Shown: piece by piece, positions 13,530-20,263 of the stretch
Layout of the letters: each line of letters begins with the position of its first letter
Position numbering within the stretch: the first letter of the stretch is position 1
From: Geobacter sp.
GTDB lineage: Bacteria; Desulfobacterota; Desulfuromonadia; Geobacterales; Geobacteraceae
Reading direction: 5' to 3'
Length of the DNA stretch: 30,939 nucleotides
NCBI GenBank assembly: GCA_003857395.1
Contig: RPRC01000013.1
Coordinates: 1 to 30,939, forward strand
The notes under the pieces: model-generated
Told to the model about the DNA's origin: nothing
The model's input: the letters and a program-made list of their open reading frames with translations, nothing else
Databases searched by the model: none
Made by a program: the position numbers and the translations under genes

Positions 13530-13703
13530 TTACCTATCTATTATCTTCAGTATTTCTGGTGGTAGATCACCTTTCATAACAGCAGCCTGAAGTTGCTCCC
13601 TTTCTTTTTTGGCTGCAATTTTGTGACCCTGTAGATGTATTGATCTGTTAAGGTTTTCCAAGCGTCTTCTTTCACCTGGATACTTGAACTTGTTTTTCTT
13701 CAT
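13530..13703 (-). CDS. Hypothetical basic 57-aa protein
   Basis: This very basic protein begins MKKNKFKYPGERRRLENLNR and continues with a Lys/Glu helix and GDLPPEILKIIDR. Its ATG overlaps the upstream stop (ATGA), and its stop is four bases before the next ATG, so it fills the gap exactly. The charge suggests nucleic acid or membrane contact, but no family is recognised. Confidence 0.62.
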   Translation of the reverse strand: MKKNKFKYPGERRRLENLNRSIHLQGHKIAAKKEREQLQAAVMKGDLPPEILKIIDR

Positions 13704-13999
13704 AGAGATATCTCCTTATTCAACCCAAGAACTTGGAATTTCTGCCATTCTTTTATGGCTTCTTGGATGGTTGTATTGACAAACACCTCTATCTTCCCAC
13801 AGCACTCCACGAAGTACTCGTGAGATACATCGGAGGAGAAAGCACTTACGTTGAGATACCACCGTGTGCTTGCTTTCTCTAACCCCATATTCACCTTCAG
13901 TTTCCCTCCGAGCTCCCTACCTATAAAGATAGGGAGCTCCTTGCTTGGTTGGAGGATTTCTACTGGAAGTGGGATGCACGTTGTGAACTTGCTATGCAT
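13700..13999 (-). CDS. Hypothetical 99-aa protein
   Basis: I start at ATG 13999 (MHSKFTTCIPLPVEILQPSK), overlapping the upstream gene by eight bases; the longer frame to 14044 would overlap more. It contains a Cys pair (FVECCGKIEVF) and a strand-rich middle (KASTRWYLNVSAF). No function is assigned. Confidence 0.58.
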   Translation of the reverse strand: MHSKFTTCIPLPVEILQPSKELPIFIGRELGGKLKVNMGLEKASTRWYLNVSAFSSDVSHEYFVECCGKIEVFVNTTIQEAIKEWQKFQVLGLNKEISL

Positions 14000-14474
14000 C
14001 TCTGGATTTAGCCCCCGAGATTGCTGCGAGGGTTTCTGCAGCACCGGACAGAATAATGTTTCTCAAATTGATCGTTGCTCGAGCCAAAGCTTCAGGTTTC
14101 GGATTTACTACCATCTCCAAAGCAATGAGATGTGCTATGGAACAGGCTATAACTGAAGATATCCTGTTGGCAGTTATCCGAAGTGGATCTGAAGCATCTA
14201 CAACAGGTGGAAAGAGGTCGTGCATAACCATCGTTCCACCGAGAGGCATATCTACAGACATTGTTCTTGGAGTGTCTCCTGGGGGGATTATCGATCCAAT
14301 CATTTCTGTAAATACAGAAAATGGTCTGAGAATATTGTCTGTTGCCTTGTCCAGATTATGTCTGATATCTTCTTCAGACAGCTTCATTTCTGGAGGAACT
14401 CTGGATCCACCTCCATCATCGTGAAAGGTGAAGCTCTCGTCTGAAGTCGGAGAAGTGTTGTTTTCTTCAGGCAT
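13992..14474 (-). CDS. Hypothetical 160-aa protein
   Basis: A disordered acidic N-terminus (SPTSDESFTFHDDGGGSR) is followed by helices (SVIACSIAHLIALEMVVNP, TINLRNIILSGAAETLAAI). GGAGAAGGAAG precedes ATG 14474. The moderately hydrophobic helices do not form clear membrane spans. No family is recognised. Confidence 0.68.
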   Translation of the reverse strand: MPEENNTSPTSDESFTFHDDGGGSRVPPEMKLSEEDIRHNLDKATDNILRPFSVFTEMIGSIIPPGDTPRTMSVDMPLGGTMVMHDLFPPVVDASDPLRITANRISSVIACSIAHLIALEMVVNPKPEALARATINLRNIILSGAAETLAAISGAKSRDA

Positions 14475-14640
14475 CTTCCTTCTCCTTCTTGTTGGGAGCC
14501 CCTGTGATGACTACAGTAATAGTGTCCGGTCTATCCGCTCCCATCACCAATTTGGGAAGGTATATAGTGAGGTTCTCACCTTCATACCGGACTGAATGTT
14601 TGCAGTGTTTCACAACCTGCAATGTTTCCTTGTATTCCAT
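14467..14640 (-). CDS. Hypothetical 57-aa protein
   Basis: I start at ATG 14640 because AAGGGG lies upstream; the open frame to a GTG at 14685 would overlap the zinc-ribbon gene and lacks a site. The sequence MEYKETLQVVKHCKHSVRYE followed by LTIYLPKLV and TITVVITGAP looks like a small beta sandwich or hairpin. Unknown role. Confidence 0.58.
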   Translation of the reverse strand: MEYKETLQVVKHCKHSVRYEGENLTIYLPKLVMGADRPDTITVVITGAPNKKEKEDA

Positions 14641-14674
14641 AGGAATACCCCTTCTTACAATTTTATAGTGGACT

Positions 14675-14941
14675 TCAACTGCCACTATTCAGTTGTTTGT
14701 ATGTTTCTGGGGTTGGGAATTGAAATTGAAGGTTCTCCTTCCTTTGAAGTTCCTTCATCTTCCTCCAAGCCTTCCTGCCTGGATGTTTCTTCCTTTTCGG
14801 AATGAGAAATTCCGAATTGTGGAAGCAGTTCCGGCAATAGTATGCTTTCCACCGATTACCCTTCTCATCCTGGCGAAAGCCAAGAACAGGGGTTATTTCC
14901 GAAGAAGAGCACTTCGGACAGGTCTGTTCATTTTTAGGCAT
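14675..14941 (-). CDS. Zinc-ribbon protein, transposase/TFIIS-like ribbon
   Basis: This 88-aa protein starts at ATG 14941 after AAAGGAGGCATA. TCPKCSSSEI near 7-16 and YYCRNCFHNSEF near 34-45 form a two-CxxC zinc ribbon, followed by a very basic segment (PKRKKHPGRKAWRKMKELQR). The ribbon plus basic tail suggests nucleic acid binding. It stands alone, without a nuclease or recombinase domain. Confidence 0.72.
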   Translation of the reverse strand: MPKNEQTCPKCSSSEITPVLGFRQDEKGNRWKAYYCRNCFHNSEFLIPKRKKHPGRKAWRKMKELQRKENLQFQFPTPETYKQLNSGS

Positions 14942-14963
14942 TATGCCTCCTTTGTGTTTGTGT

Positions 14964-15167
14964 TTATGGTTCTTCTTCTTTTCTAGTGGTCGGAGCAAAA
15001 TGCTCTCGTTCCCACTTTCTATAGTTCAATTCCACGATCCTTCTTTCTAATCCATCCTCATCTTTACAATGAGGTGGATACCGGAGTCTACCCGCTGGTT
15101 TACTCCTTGTGTCCCCCAATGCAACGGAGTCCCCACCTCCTGGAAATGGAGAAAAGCGTTTGTACAA
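14964..15167 (-). CDS. Hypothetical 67-aa protein (TTG start)
   Basis: A TTG at 15167 lies eight bases after AGGAGG, which itself encodes the end of the upstream gene, so the unusual start is supported. The protein is basic and Pro/Gly-rich at the front (FPGGGDSVALGDTRSKPAGR) and charged behind (ERRIVELNYRKWEREHF). No family is recognised. Confidence 0.58.
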   Translation of the reverse strand: MYKRFSPFPGGGDSVALGDTRSKPAGRLRYPPHCKDEDGLERRIVELNYRKWEREHFAPTTRKEEEP

Positions 15168-15170
15168 AGT

Positions 15171-15401
15171 TTATTCCTCCTCTTCAAATGGGAAGTCATT
15201 GTAGACCAATGCCTCGTGTGCAGTCTCCTCAGGAGACATACCTTCTTCGAAGGAGTCTGCATACCTATAGTCTGCCAAGTCCAAACTTGACATACCACAG
15301 ATCCGGATAAGTTCCCTATCCACCTTTGCGTGCCACTTCACGAAGGCTTCTGCCTCCTTTCCTTCCCAGCCGTCAGCATGGGCTTGCTCAAGGGAATACA
15401 T
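15171..15401 (-). CDS. Hypothetical acidic phage protein
   Basis: This 76-aa protein contains AFVKWHAKVDRELIRICGMS, LADYRYADSFEEGMSPEETA and an acidic end. The 'H.KVD..L....G....DL.DY.....Y..G.SP...A' pattern is common in small phage proteins of unknown function. AAAGGAGGAATACT precedes ATG 15401. Repeat copy 3 is 50 bases upstream. Confidence 0.7.
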   Translation of the reverse strand: MYSLEQAHADGWEGKEAEAFVKWHAKVDRELIRICGMSSLDLADYRYADSFEEGMSPEETAHEALVYNDFPFEEEE

Positions 15402-15450
15402 AGTATTCCTCCTTTCTATTTAAACATCCAACAACATTGGTTGTAATAAC

Positions 15451-15481
15451 ATCCCTTTGACTTATTATTGACCAAAGGGAT
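15451..15481 (-). repeat. Palindromic repeat element, copy 3
   Basis: ATCCCTTTG and CAAAGGGAT form perfect outer arms; the inner part is less symmetric. On the minus strand it is preceded by TTTATA and followed by GATGTTATTACA, a sequence that also occurs twice beside copy 4. Confidence 0.85.
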
Positions 15482-15510
15482 ATAAACCTCTTTTATATAT
15501 CCGACTTCCG

Positions 15511-15844
15511 ATGTACATTTGTAGGCTTTGTAGCTATACCTGTAGGTGCCCTCCGACGATGAGGTGTATGTACAAGCCGCCAAAGGGATGTATGTAGATA
15601 TGTATGTGTATATATATGAATGTGTAGATATGTCTGTCTATATATGAATGTGTGTGTATGTGTATATATATGAATACAAGTGTATTTATATATAGATCCC
15701 TTTAGTTTTTATTTTTTCTCTAACTTATAATGTACATATATACATATACGCATATACGTTTTCATGTCCCTTTGTCCGCACACACATACACCTCACCTCC
15801 TGATAGCACCTACAACCATAGCTACAAAACCTACAAATGTACAT
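15511..15844. repeat. 61-bp imperfect inverted repeat around AT-rich tandem repeats (candidate origin)
   Basis: Arms 15511-15571 and 15784-15844 are inverted copies of equal length. They share blocks ATGTACATTTGTAGG, TTTGTAGCTAT, TGTAGGTGC and GAGGTGTATGT, with differences clustered in one 11-base segment. The 212-bp spacer is very AT-rich and holds imperfect repeats of TATATATGAATGTGT with TGTATGTGTATATA, plus half-sites AAAGGGAT (15582) and ATCCCTTT (15697) of the palindromic repeat family. No gene is seen in 15402-15914. The layout suits a replication origin or a small defective mobile element, but neither is proven. Confidence 0.7.
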
Positions 15845-15868
15845 TATAATAAAGAACAGGGAAAGAAT

Positions 15869-15901
15869 AAGGATTAGACGCCACCCCTGCATCTAATCCT
15901 T
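15869..15901 (-). terminator. Hairpin terminator candidate
   Basis: AAGGATTAGA and TCTAATCCTT pair perfectly around a 13-base loop. On the minus strand ATTCTTT follows. It lies 14 bases past the stop of the 50-aa gene and shields the repeat region from leftward transcription. Confidence 0.6.
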
Positions 15902-15914
15902 ATGGTGTTCTTAA

Positions 15915-16067
15915 TTACTTAACCTCTTTGGGCATAATAACAGTAATAACTGCTTGAGTGCCCCAGAATCTTTGAAGTTCCTCTCTAATCATATCCGCAA
16001 ATGCCTCTTTCTGGTCATCACGGATATCACTAAAGACTGTGAAATCTACATTGATTGAAAACTTCAT
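15915..16067 (-). CDS. Hypothetical 50-aa protein
   Basis: The minus strand encodes MKFSINVDFTVFSDIRDDQK, then a helix (EAFADMIREELQRFW), and ends VITVIMPKEVK. AGGAGAA precedes ATG 16067, and the stop is followed by a hairpin terminator. The strand-helix-strand layout suggests a small alpha/beta protein, possibly a dimer. Function is unknown. Confidence 0.62.
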   Translation of the reverse strand: MKFSINVDFTVFSDIRDDQKEAFADMIREELQRFWGTQAVITVIMPKEVK

Positions 16068-16081
16068 ATGTTCTCCTGTTT

Positions 16082-16276
16082 TTACTTAAACTTCCAAGAC
16101 TTCAGGCAAATCGAGATAAGATGATGCTGATCTTTCTCGACATCATGGATGTTGATTATCCTAAGATATGGTTCCTGAACTTCTCCAGACGGCTGGATTA
16201 CAGGAATTTCCATATCACTTAAACCCTTTGACTCGAGGAACTCAGAGAGTTTAATACTTAATTCTTTGTAGGTCAT
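16082..16276 (-). CDS. Hypothetical 64-aa protein
   Basis: This protein starts MTYKELSIKLSEFLESKGLS and has a strand-rich middle (EPYLRIINIHDVEKDQHHL). AAAGGAGAACC precedes ATG 16276. It lies between a GC-rich hairpin and the 50-aa gene, so it may be the first gene of a two-gene unit or be reached by read-through. No family is recognised. Confidence 0.65.
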   Translation of the reverse strand: MTYKELSIKLSEFLESKGLSDMEIPVIQPSGEVQEPYLRIINIHDVEKDQHHLISICLKSWKFK

Positions 16277-16300
16277 GGTTCTCCTTTGTGTTTTCAGTAG

Positions 16301-16325
16301 GAGCAGGGGATAGACTCCCCTGCCC
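16301..16325 (-). terminator. GC-rich hairpin, terminator or attenuator
   Basis: GGGCAGGGGA pairs with TCCCCTGCTC (one G-U) around GTCTA on the minus strand, 11 bases past the stop of the 142-aa gene. There is no T-run after it, so it may be an imperfect terminator or a processing site. Confidence 0.5.
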
Positions 16326-16336
16326 CTCTGTATATT

Positions 16337-16765
16337 TTACTTAGCGTTCACTTCCTGCATGAACGCCGCCCTTTGCTCCGGTGTCAGGGACTTCAAGTAG
16401 TCCCTTGCACTGGTTTTCGGATCTTTTTCGACCGTGATCTTGGTCGAGACGAACTCCTGCACGTCCACCACAAAGTCCCGTTGCATGGTTTTAGCCGCAA
16501 GTAACTTCCGTAGGACTTTGTTACAAAGTTTCACTTGTAACGACTCGGACGCTAGTTGTTTTATCGTCCGAGGTGTACAGTTATCGAAGTTGTAAGTAAC
16601 ACTGTACACGTGGTCAGGCTTGTCGGCGGCTTCCTTGACCGTTGCGTTTTCAATACGGATTGCGTCCGTCTTGTACTTCTCTGGATCCTGTATAACCTTT
16701 ACAGTGTGGGGAAACTTGCCCTCGACCCAGAGGGTCGCCGTTCCGGTTGCTTTGTAGCTTGACAT
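16337..16765 (-). CDS. Hypothetical 142-aa protein, first gene of leftward block
   Basis: This basic protein begins MSSYKATGTATLWVEGKFPH, with several strands, then helices (TIKQLASESLQVKLCNKVLR), and ends YLKSLTPEQRAAFMQEVNAK. Layout and ending resemble the protein at 11752-12123. A very strong GGAGGTGACTA site precedes ATG 16765, and a hairpin follows the stop, so high expression is likely. It borders the central regulatory region. A role as an abundant DNA-binding or regulatory protein is possible but unproven. Confidence 0.7.
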   Translation of the reverse strand: MSSYKATGTATLWVEGKFPHTVKVIQDPEKYKTDAIRIENATVKEAADKPDHVYSVTYNFDNCTPRTIKQLASESLQVKLCNKVLRKLLAAKTMQRDFVVDVQEFVSTKITVEKDPKTSARDYLKSLTPEQRAAFMQEVNAK

Positions 16766-17400
16766 TAGTCACCTCCATTATGGATTGTGTGTGTTTAAAA
16801 GAGCCAAGTCTTACAATCTGTGCATTTGCACAGATCCGCTTGCATTTACATATTGTACATGCAAACCTAGTGCCAACAATCCCAAGTCCTTAAAAAACAA
16901 TGGTTTACAAACATCGTGCATAAAATATATACAAATTTCCTGCCAATTTGTCATACATAAAACATACACAACCTGCCAAAATGGCAGGCATACCACAACC
17001 CATTGTATATATCCCACCTTGGATATACCACCGGTTGTGCATTGCCCCTGCCAAGCCTGCCAAATTGGCAGCTGTCATGAATAAAATATATACAAATTGT
17101 ATATGGATTATATACAGGTACATAAATGTATATAAAATATACACAAGGACAGCATTTGTATATAAAAGGCATACACGGCAATCCTCTGCACGAACAAGCA
17201 CTGTGCAAATGTGCAGGTACTTGCGATCTTTCCCAAGCCTATCAATCCTTGGCTTGTCGAGGTTTTCTAGTCAAGCCAACAGATTTTAGGCACAACGAAG
17301 GATGGCGCTTGGGGGGTTGTTAGATTTAGATGTAGGGTACCCGTGCATCTACATCATTTTCCATCCCATCTTTATGTACATATATGTACAAAGTACATAG

Positions 17401-17434
17401 ATGTTATTACAGAGGGGATGTTATTACAGAGGGG
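17401..17434. repeat. Two 17-bp tandem repeats
   Basis: ATGTTATTACAGAGGGG occurs twice head to tail, directly before repeat copy 4. GATGTTATTACA also flanks copy 3 (minus strand), so these look like duplicated borders of the palindromic family. Confidence 0.8.
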
Positions 17435-17439
17435 ATTAT

Positions 17440-17470
17440 ATCCCTTTGTATTATTATTGACCAAAGGGAT
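17440..17470 (+). repeat. Palindromic repeat element, copy 4
   Basis: ATCCCTTTG and CAAAGGGAT form perfect outer arms around an AT-rich centre that keeps ATTGAC. It is preceded by TAT, as are copies 2 and 3 in their own orientation. It lies about 70 bases upstream of the rightward promoter. Confidence 0.85.
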
Positions 17471-17542
17471 GTGTTTTCTGAAGGAGTGTTATAGGAGAAT
17501 AACAGAATAATTATAGGCACTCGGAATGTACATACAATTACC

Positions 17543-17571
17543 TTGTATTGATAGACAAATTGTATTATATT
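17543..17571 (+). promoter_or_regulatory. Rightward sigma70-like promoter for late block
   Basis: TTGTAT and TATATT are separated by 17 bases. The upstream AATGTACATACAATTAC and the -10 flank TATTATATTG match the leftward promoter at 12549-12577. It faces the small terminase gene, with a short leader of about 30 bases. Confidence 0.65.
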
Positions 17572-17607
17572 GAAGGCATATATTCGTAGATTATATGGTA
17601 CAATTAG

Positions 17608-18249
17608 TTGGCACAAACACAGAAAAATCATCTTTTCTCTTTTGTTGGAGATGAACAGTTAACCAGTAAGGAGGCTCTGAAGAAATCTTTGCTGGGGAAT
17701 CTAGACTGTGATGACAATCGTATGATTGGGTCTTCAAATTCATACGATATCTGTCATATCTGGGATAACCACCAGGAAATTATTCGCCGGATTGTTCTCG
17801 GACAGAAAAATGTAGATATCGCAAGGGATATGAACTGCACTGAGGCTACGGTTTCTAATGTTCGGAACCACCCTATTATTCGGAAGAGGATAGAATTTCT
17901 CCAAGCCATGGCTAACAACGCTGTTGTGGATGTGCAGAAAAGGATATTGGAGGTGGCTGCGGAGGCTCAGGTTGTTCTTGAAGATATTATGAATAACCAA
18001 GCCTCCGCGCCAAAACTTCGTGCAGATGTTGCCTTCGGTCTTCTGGATAGAGCTGGTTATGGCCCGGTGAAGAATCTCAATGTACGGAAGCAAACTGTTC
18101 CATGTGATCAGAATTACATGCAGAATTTGAAGAATAAAACTTTGGAGGAGCAAAGACTCCTCCGGAGAAATTCTACAGTTGTAGATGTAGAAACTGTACA
18201 GAATCAGGCGCAGGCAGTGGATAGTTTTGTGGAGGTGGAAAGTGAATAA
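17608..18249 (+). CDS. Putative terminase small subunit (HTH protein)
   Basis: This protein of about 213 aa contains a helix-turn-helix near 52-85 (RRIVLGQKNVDIARDMNCTE, then ATVSNVRNH). A helical middle (VQKRILEVAAEAQVVLEDIM) follows, and a polar tail. That order and its place at the head of the late block suit a small terminase, which recognises packaging DNA and loads the large subunit. The large terminase is six kilobases downstream. The start is uncertain: TTG at 17608 has no clear ribosome site, and no upstream in-frame ATG exists, so a leaderless or later start is possible. Confidence 0.65.
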   Translation: MAQTQKNHLFSFVGDEQLTSKEALKKSLLGNLDCDDNRMIGSSNSYDICHIWDNHQEIIRRIVLGQKNVDIARDMNCTEATVSNVRNHPIIRKRIEFLQAMANNAVVDVQKRILEVAAEAQVVLEDIMNNQASAPKLRADVAFGLLDRAGYGPVKNLNVRKQTVPCDQNYMQNLKNKTLEEQRLLRRNSTVVDVETVQNQAQAVDSFVEVESE

Positions 18250-18604
18250 GTTCACTATTAAAACTCATTTCAAGGATACAGAATTGAACTGCCGATGCGG
18301 TTGTGGAAAGACAGTAACGGATGTTCTTCTTCTTCGCCTGGAATGCCTTCGATCCATGCTTGGTATTCCACTAACTATAAACTCCGGAGCTCGTTGTCAT
18401 GCGTGGAACGAAACATCTGGAGGCGCTCGTGGGTCTAAACACTTGGATGGAATAGCTGTGGATATAGCATGTTCATCGGATAGTATTCGCAATCAGATTC
18501 TTGAGATGGCTCCGCACCTGGGTTTCTTCGGGATAGGGCTAGCCAAGAATTACATCCACTTAGATCTTCGGGCAGAATTTGATAGAGCTGCTTGGTTTTA
18601 CTAG
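18242..18604 (+). CDS. M15-family peptidase, endolysin
   Basis: This 120-aa protein starts at GTG 18242, six bases after GGAGG. SGARCHAWNE at 48-57, SKHLDGIAVDIA at 65-76 and IHLDLR at 105-110 supply the zinc ligands His67, Asp74 and His106 of peptidase M15_3. Such enzymes cut peptidoglycan cross-bridges or D-Ala-D-Ala and commonly serve as phage endolysins. It has no signal peptide, so it would need a holin; small membrane proteins follow at 20260-20875. Three Cys near 17-21 (NCRCGCGK) are common in this group. Overlap with the upstream gene is eight bases. Confidence 0.9.
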   Translation: MNKFTIKTHFKDTELNCRCGCGKTVTDVLLLRLECLRSMLGIPLTINSGARCHAWNETSGGARGSKHLDGIAVDIACSSDSIRNQILEMAPHLGFFGIGLAKNYIHLDLRAEFDRAAWFY

Positions 18605-18611
18605 AAATATA

Positions 18612-18642
18612 ATCCCTTTGGTGTATTATTGACCATAGGGAT
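18612..18642 (+). repeat. Palindromic repeat element, copy 5
   Basis: ATCCCTTTGG and CCATAGGGAT form the arms around an AT-rich centre with TATTATTGA. It is followed by TTTAACAGTG, as is copy 6 with one base fewer. It lies between the endolysin and the next virion gene, 54 bases before its start. Confidence 0.88.
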
Positions 18643-18696
18643 TTTAACAGTGAGTCGGATAAAGCATCCCGGCTCTATTAAGTAAGGGAAGATAAA

Positions 18697-19137
18697 ATGT
18701 TACATTATCGATTTGGACTCTGCCTACAGACCATCAACATCCCTACAATAACCCTTGCGGGGGGAGTTGCTGTCAATTATGACTTAGATCTCCGAAACAA
18801 AGAATTCTCTGGCTTTATGAGCTTATGTCTTGAGACCACTGCAAAGGATGATGCCACCGGTTTGGATAAAGTGGTTGTAACTGTTACACCATTGGTAAGG
18901 AATGTAGCAGACACTGCTTGGCTTGTACCAGAAAATACAGCAGCTCTTACACTTGAAGACGATGTGGATATGAGTGAGGTGACTCCGACACCACTGTGCG
19001 GTGCATGGAGTGTGAACAAGCTTTTCGAACTCTCGGGTGATGCAAACAAGTTCATGATGGCAGAAGGACTTCGCTTCACCTTTGATGAGTTTGGTGGAAC
19101 AAACGGTAAGTTTGTAGGAAAGATACTCCTTCGATGA
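18697..19137 (+). CDS. Hypothetical virion-like protein
   Basis: This 146-aa protein is strand-rich with few charged helices (TINIPTITLAGGVAVNYDLD, LDKVVVTVTPLVRNVADTAW). It lies just upstream of the LamG-like protein with an ATGA overlap, so it may be a tail or baseplate accessory protein. GTAAGGGAAG precedes ATG 18697. No family is recognised. Confidence 0.65.
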   Translation: MLHYRFGLCLQTINIPTITLAGGVAVNYDLDLRNKEFSGFMSLCLETTAKDDATGLDKVVVTVTPLVRNVADTAWLVPENTAALTLEDDVDMSEVTPTPLCGAWSVNKLFELSGDANKFMMAEGLRFTFDEFGGTNGKFVGKILLR

Positions 19138-19961
19138 GCCAAGGACTTATAAGAAAACCTCACGGGATTGTGAGATCAGCTTCAGGGAGGTGGGGTTCAT
19201 ATATGGGTGGAAGCCTATATCTGTCCTCTCCAGGAGATGTCCCTGGCTTGACTCTCAGCCTTGATAGTGAAAATGTAACTCTGGTTAGTGGAGCAGTTGA
19301 TAAATGGAGTGATCTATCCGGTAATGCTTATCATGCACAAGCTACAGCCGCTGCTAATAGACCAGCTTACAATGCATTTCAGTTGAATGAACATCCTGTT
19401 TTAACCTTTAATGGCTCTGATGATTATCTTAAATGTCCGAGAATGACAGGAAAGTTTGCTAATGGTTATTCTTTCTACATTGTAGCAAGAGCAGATGATG
19501 GCAGACCTGTTGCTCATCAATCTTTATTTGGTGCATTTGATAATGTTCTGAGGGATAGTTATTTTTACTGTCTGGTAAGATACATCACAACTGCTGGTGA
19601 TCTTGTCTTGGGTGTTTATGAGAACAATGTAGCTTATTCAAAAATAATCAACAACTTCGCAGATGGTCAAACAGCTTGGTTCATTGCTTCTGTGAGAGTA
19701 ACACCAGGAGCAACATTAGTAGGTGCTTTCAATGGAGTAGATGCAGCGGCGGTTGATATATCTGGATTGACTTGGGCAAACATTGCTTCAAATGCAAATA
19801 CTGAAACTATAAACATTGGGGCGAGAACAATAACAGGAGTTGAAGGTGATCTTCCATATGATGGAGATATGGCTTGTCTGCATATCTACAACCGTCCTCT
19901 CAACGCAGATGAGAATACTCGAATGATAAACTATCTCAAAGCGAGGTACGCATTAACATGA
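19134..19961 (+). CDS. LamG/concanavalin-like virion protein, probable receptor-binding
   Basis: Residues 35-275 match the usual phage LamG/laminin-G-like layout: LTLSLDSENVTLVSGAVDKW, SDLSGNAYHAQATAAANRPA, HPVLTFNGSDDYLKCP, then strands, and DMACLHIYNRPLNADE near the end. Such domains bind glycans and occur in tail fibres or virion decorations. The first 30 residues are basic and probably attach it to the particle. It overlaps both neighbours by ATGA. Codon usage is a little more AT-rich than in adjacent genes, as judged by eye. Confidence 0.75.
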   Translation: MSQGLIRKPHGIVRSASGRWGSYMGGSLYLSSPGDVPGLTLSLDSENVTLVSGAVDKWSDLSGNAYHAQATAAANRPAYNAFQLNEHPVLTFNGSDDYLKCPRMTGKFANGYSFYIVARADDGRPVAHQSLFGAFDNVLRDSYFYCLVRYITTAGDLVLGVYENNVAYSKIINNFADGQTAWFIASVRVTPGATLVGAFNGVDAAAVDISGLTWANIASNANTETINIGARTITGVEGDLPYDGDMACLHIYNRPLNADENTRMINYLKARYALT

Positions 19962-20263
19962 AAGAGTATGCTTTTATATACACTTCTAAGGCTAAACAGG
20001 CTGGTGTTCCTGCTGATGTAGCAAGTGTACCTCTTTGTGCGGCGAGAGATAAAGAGGAAAAGGTGATTGCCTACTTAGGGCTCTTGTGGGAGTGTCAGAT
20101 TCCGGTTGCACAGAAGGCTGCAATTAAAGCAGAGATTGAAAGAAAACCTGTTTTTCGCTTTGTCAGTGAACCAGTAGACTCAGAAAAAGTTGATCATTGG
20201 TTGGGTGAGAAGGGTTATCAAAGAGTGTTGGCAAAAGAAGATATCGGAGAGATAAAGCCATGA
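19958..20263 (+). CDS. Hypothetical 101-aa protein
   Basis: This alpha/beta-looking protein contains EYAFIYTSKAKQAGVPADVA, VIAYLGLLWECQIPVAQKAA and VDHWLGEKGYQRVLAKEDIG. It overlaps both neighbours by ATGA and so is translated with the LamG-like gene and the membrane protein. It may be a chaperone or small tail-associated protein; no family is recognised. Confidence 0.68.
   Translation: MKEYAFIYTSKAKQAGVPADVASVPLCAARDKEEKVIAYLGLLWECQIPVAQKAAIKAEIERKPVFRFVSEPVDSEKVDHWLGEKGYQRVLAKEDIGEIKP

Larger units (their letters stand above)
16766..17607. promoter_or_regulatory. 842-bp central regulatory region between the two gene blocks
   Basis: I see no convincing gene here; the open frames are low-complexity and lack ribosome sites. 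The DNA holds three CTGCCA-type palindromes: CTGCCAATTTGTCAT near 16940, CTGCCAAAATGGCAG near 16973 and CTGCCAAATTGGCAG near 17057. It also has ATAAAATATATACAAATT twice (near 16921 and 17081), CTGTGCATTTGCACAG near 16817 with a related inverted copy near 17207, and TATATCC/GGATATA and TGTACATATATGTACA palindromes. At the right end are the 17-bp tandem duplication, repeat copy 4 and a promoter. It is probably a control region for both blocks. Confidence 0.65.

Noticed and set aside
16785..17289. Several overlapping open frames on both strands in the central region
   Set aside because: They are low-complexity (rich in Tyr, Ile, Cys), overlap palindromes, lack ribosome sites and cross each other on opposite strands. 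They look like chance frames in AT-rich repeats.
17595..17654. ATG-started frame just upstream of the small terminase gene
   Set aside because: It runs for only about 20 codons before a stop and is out of frame with the terminase; no ribosome site precedes it.
18842..19163. Minus-strand frame opposite the first virion gene
   Set aside because: It is antisense to a coding gene with a good ribosome site and shows Ser/Thr-rich shadow composition.
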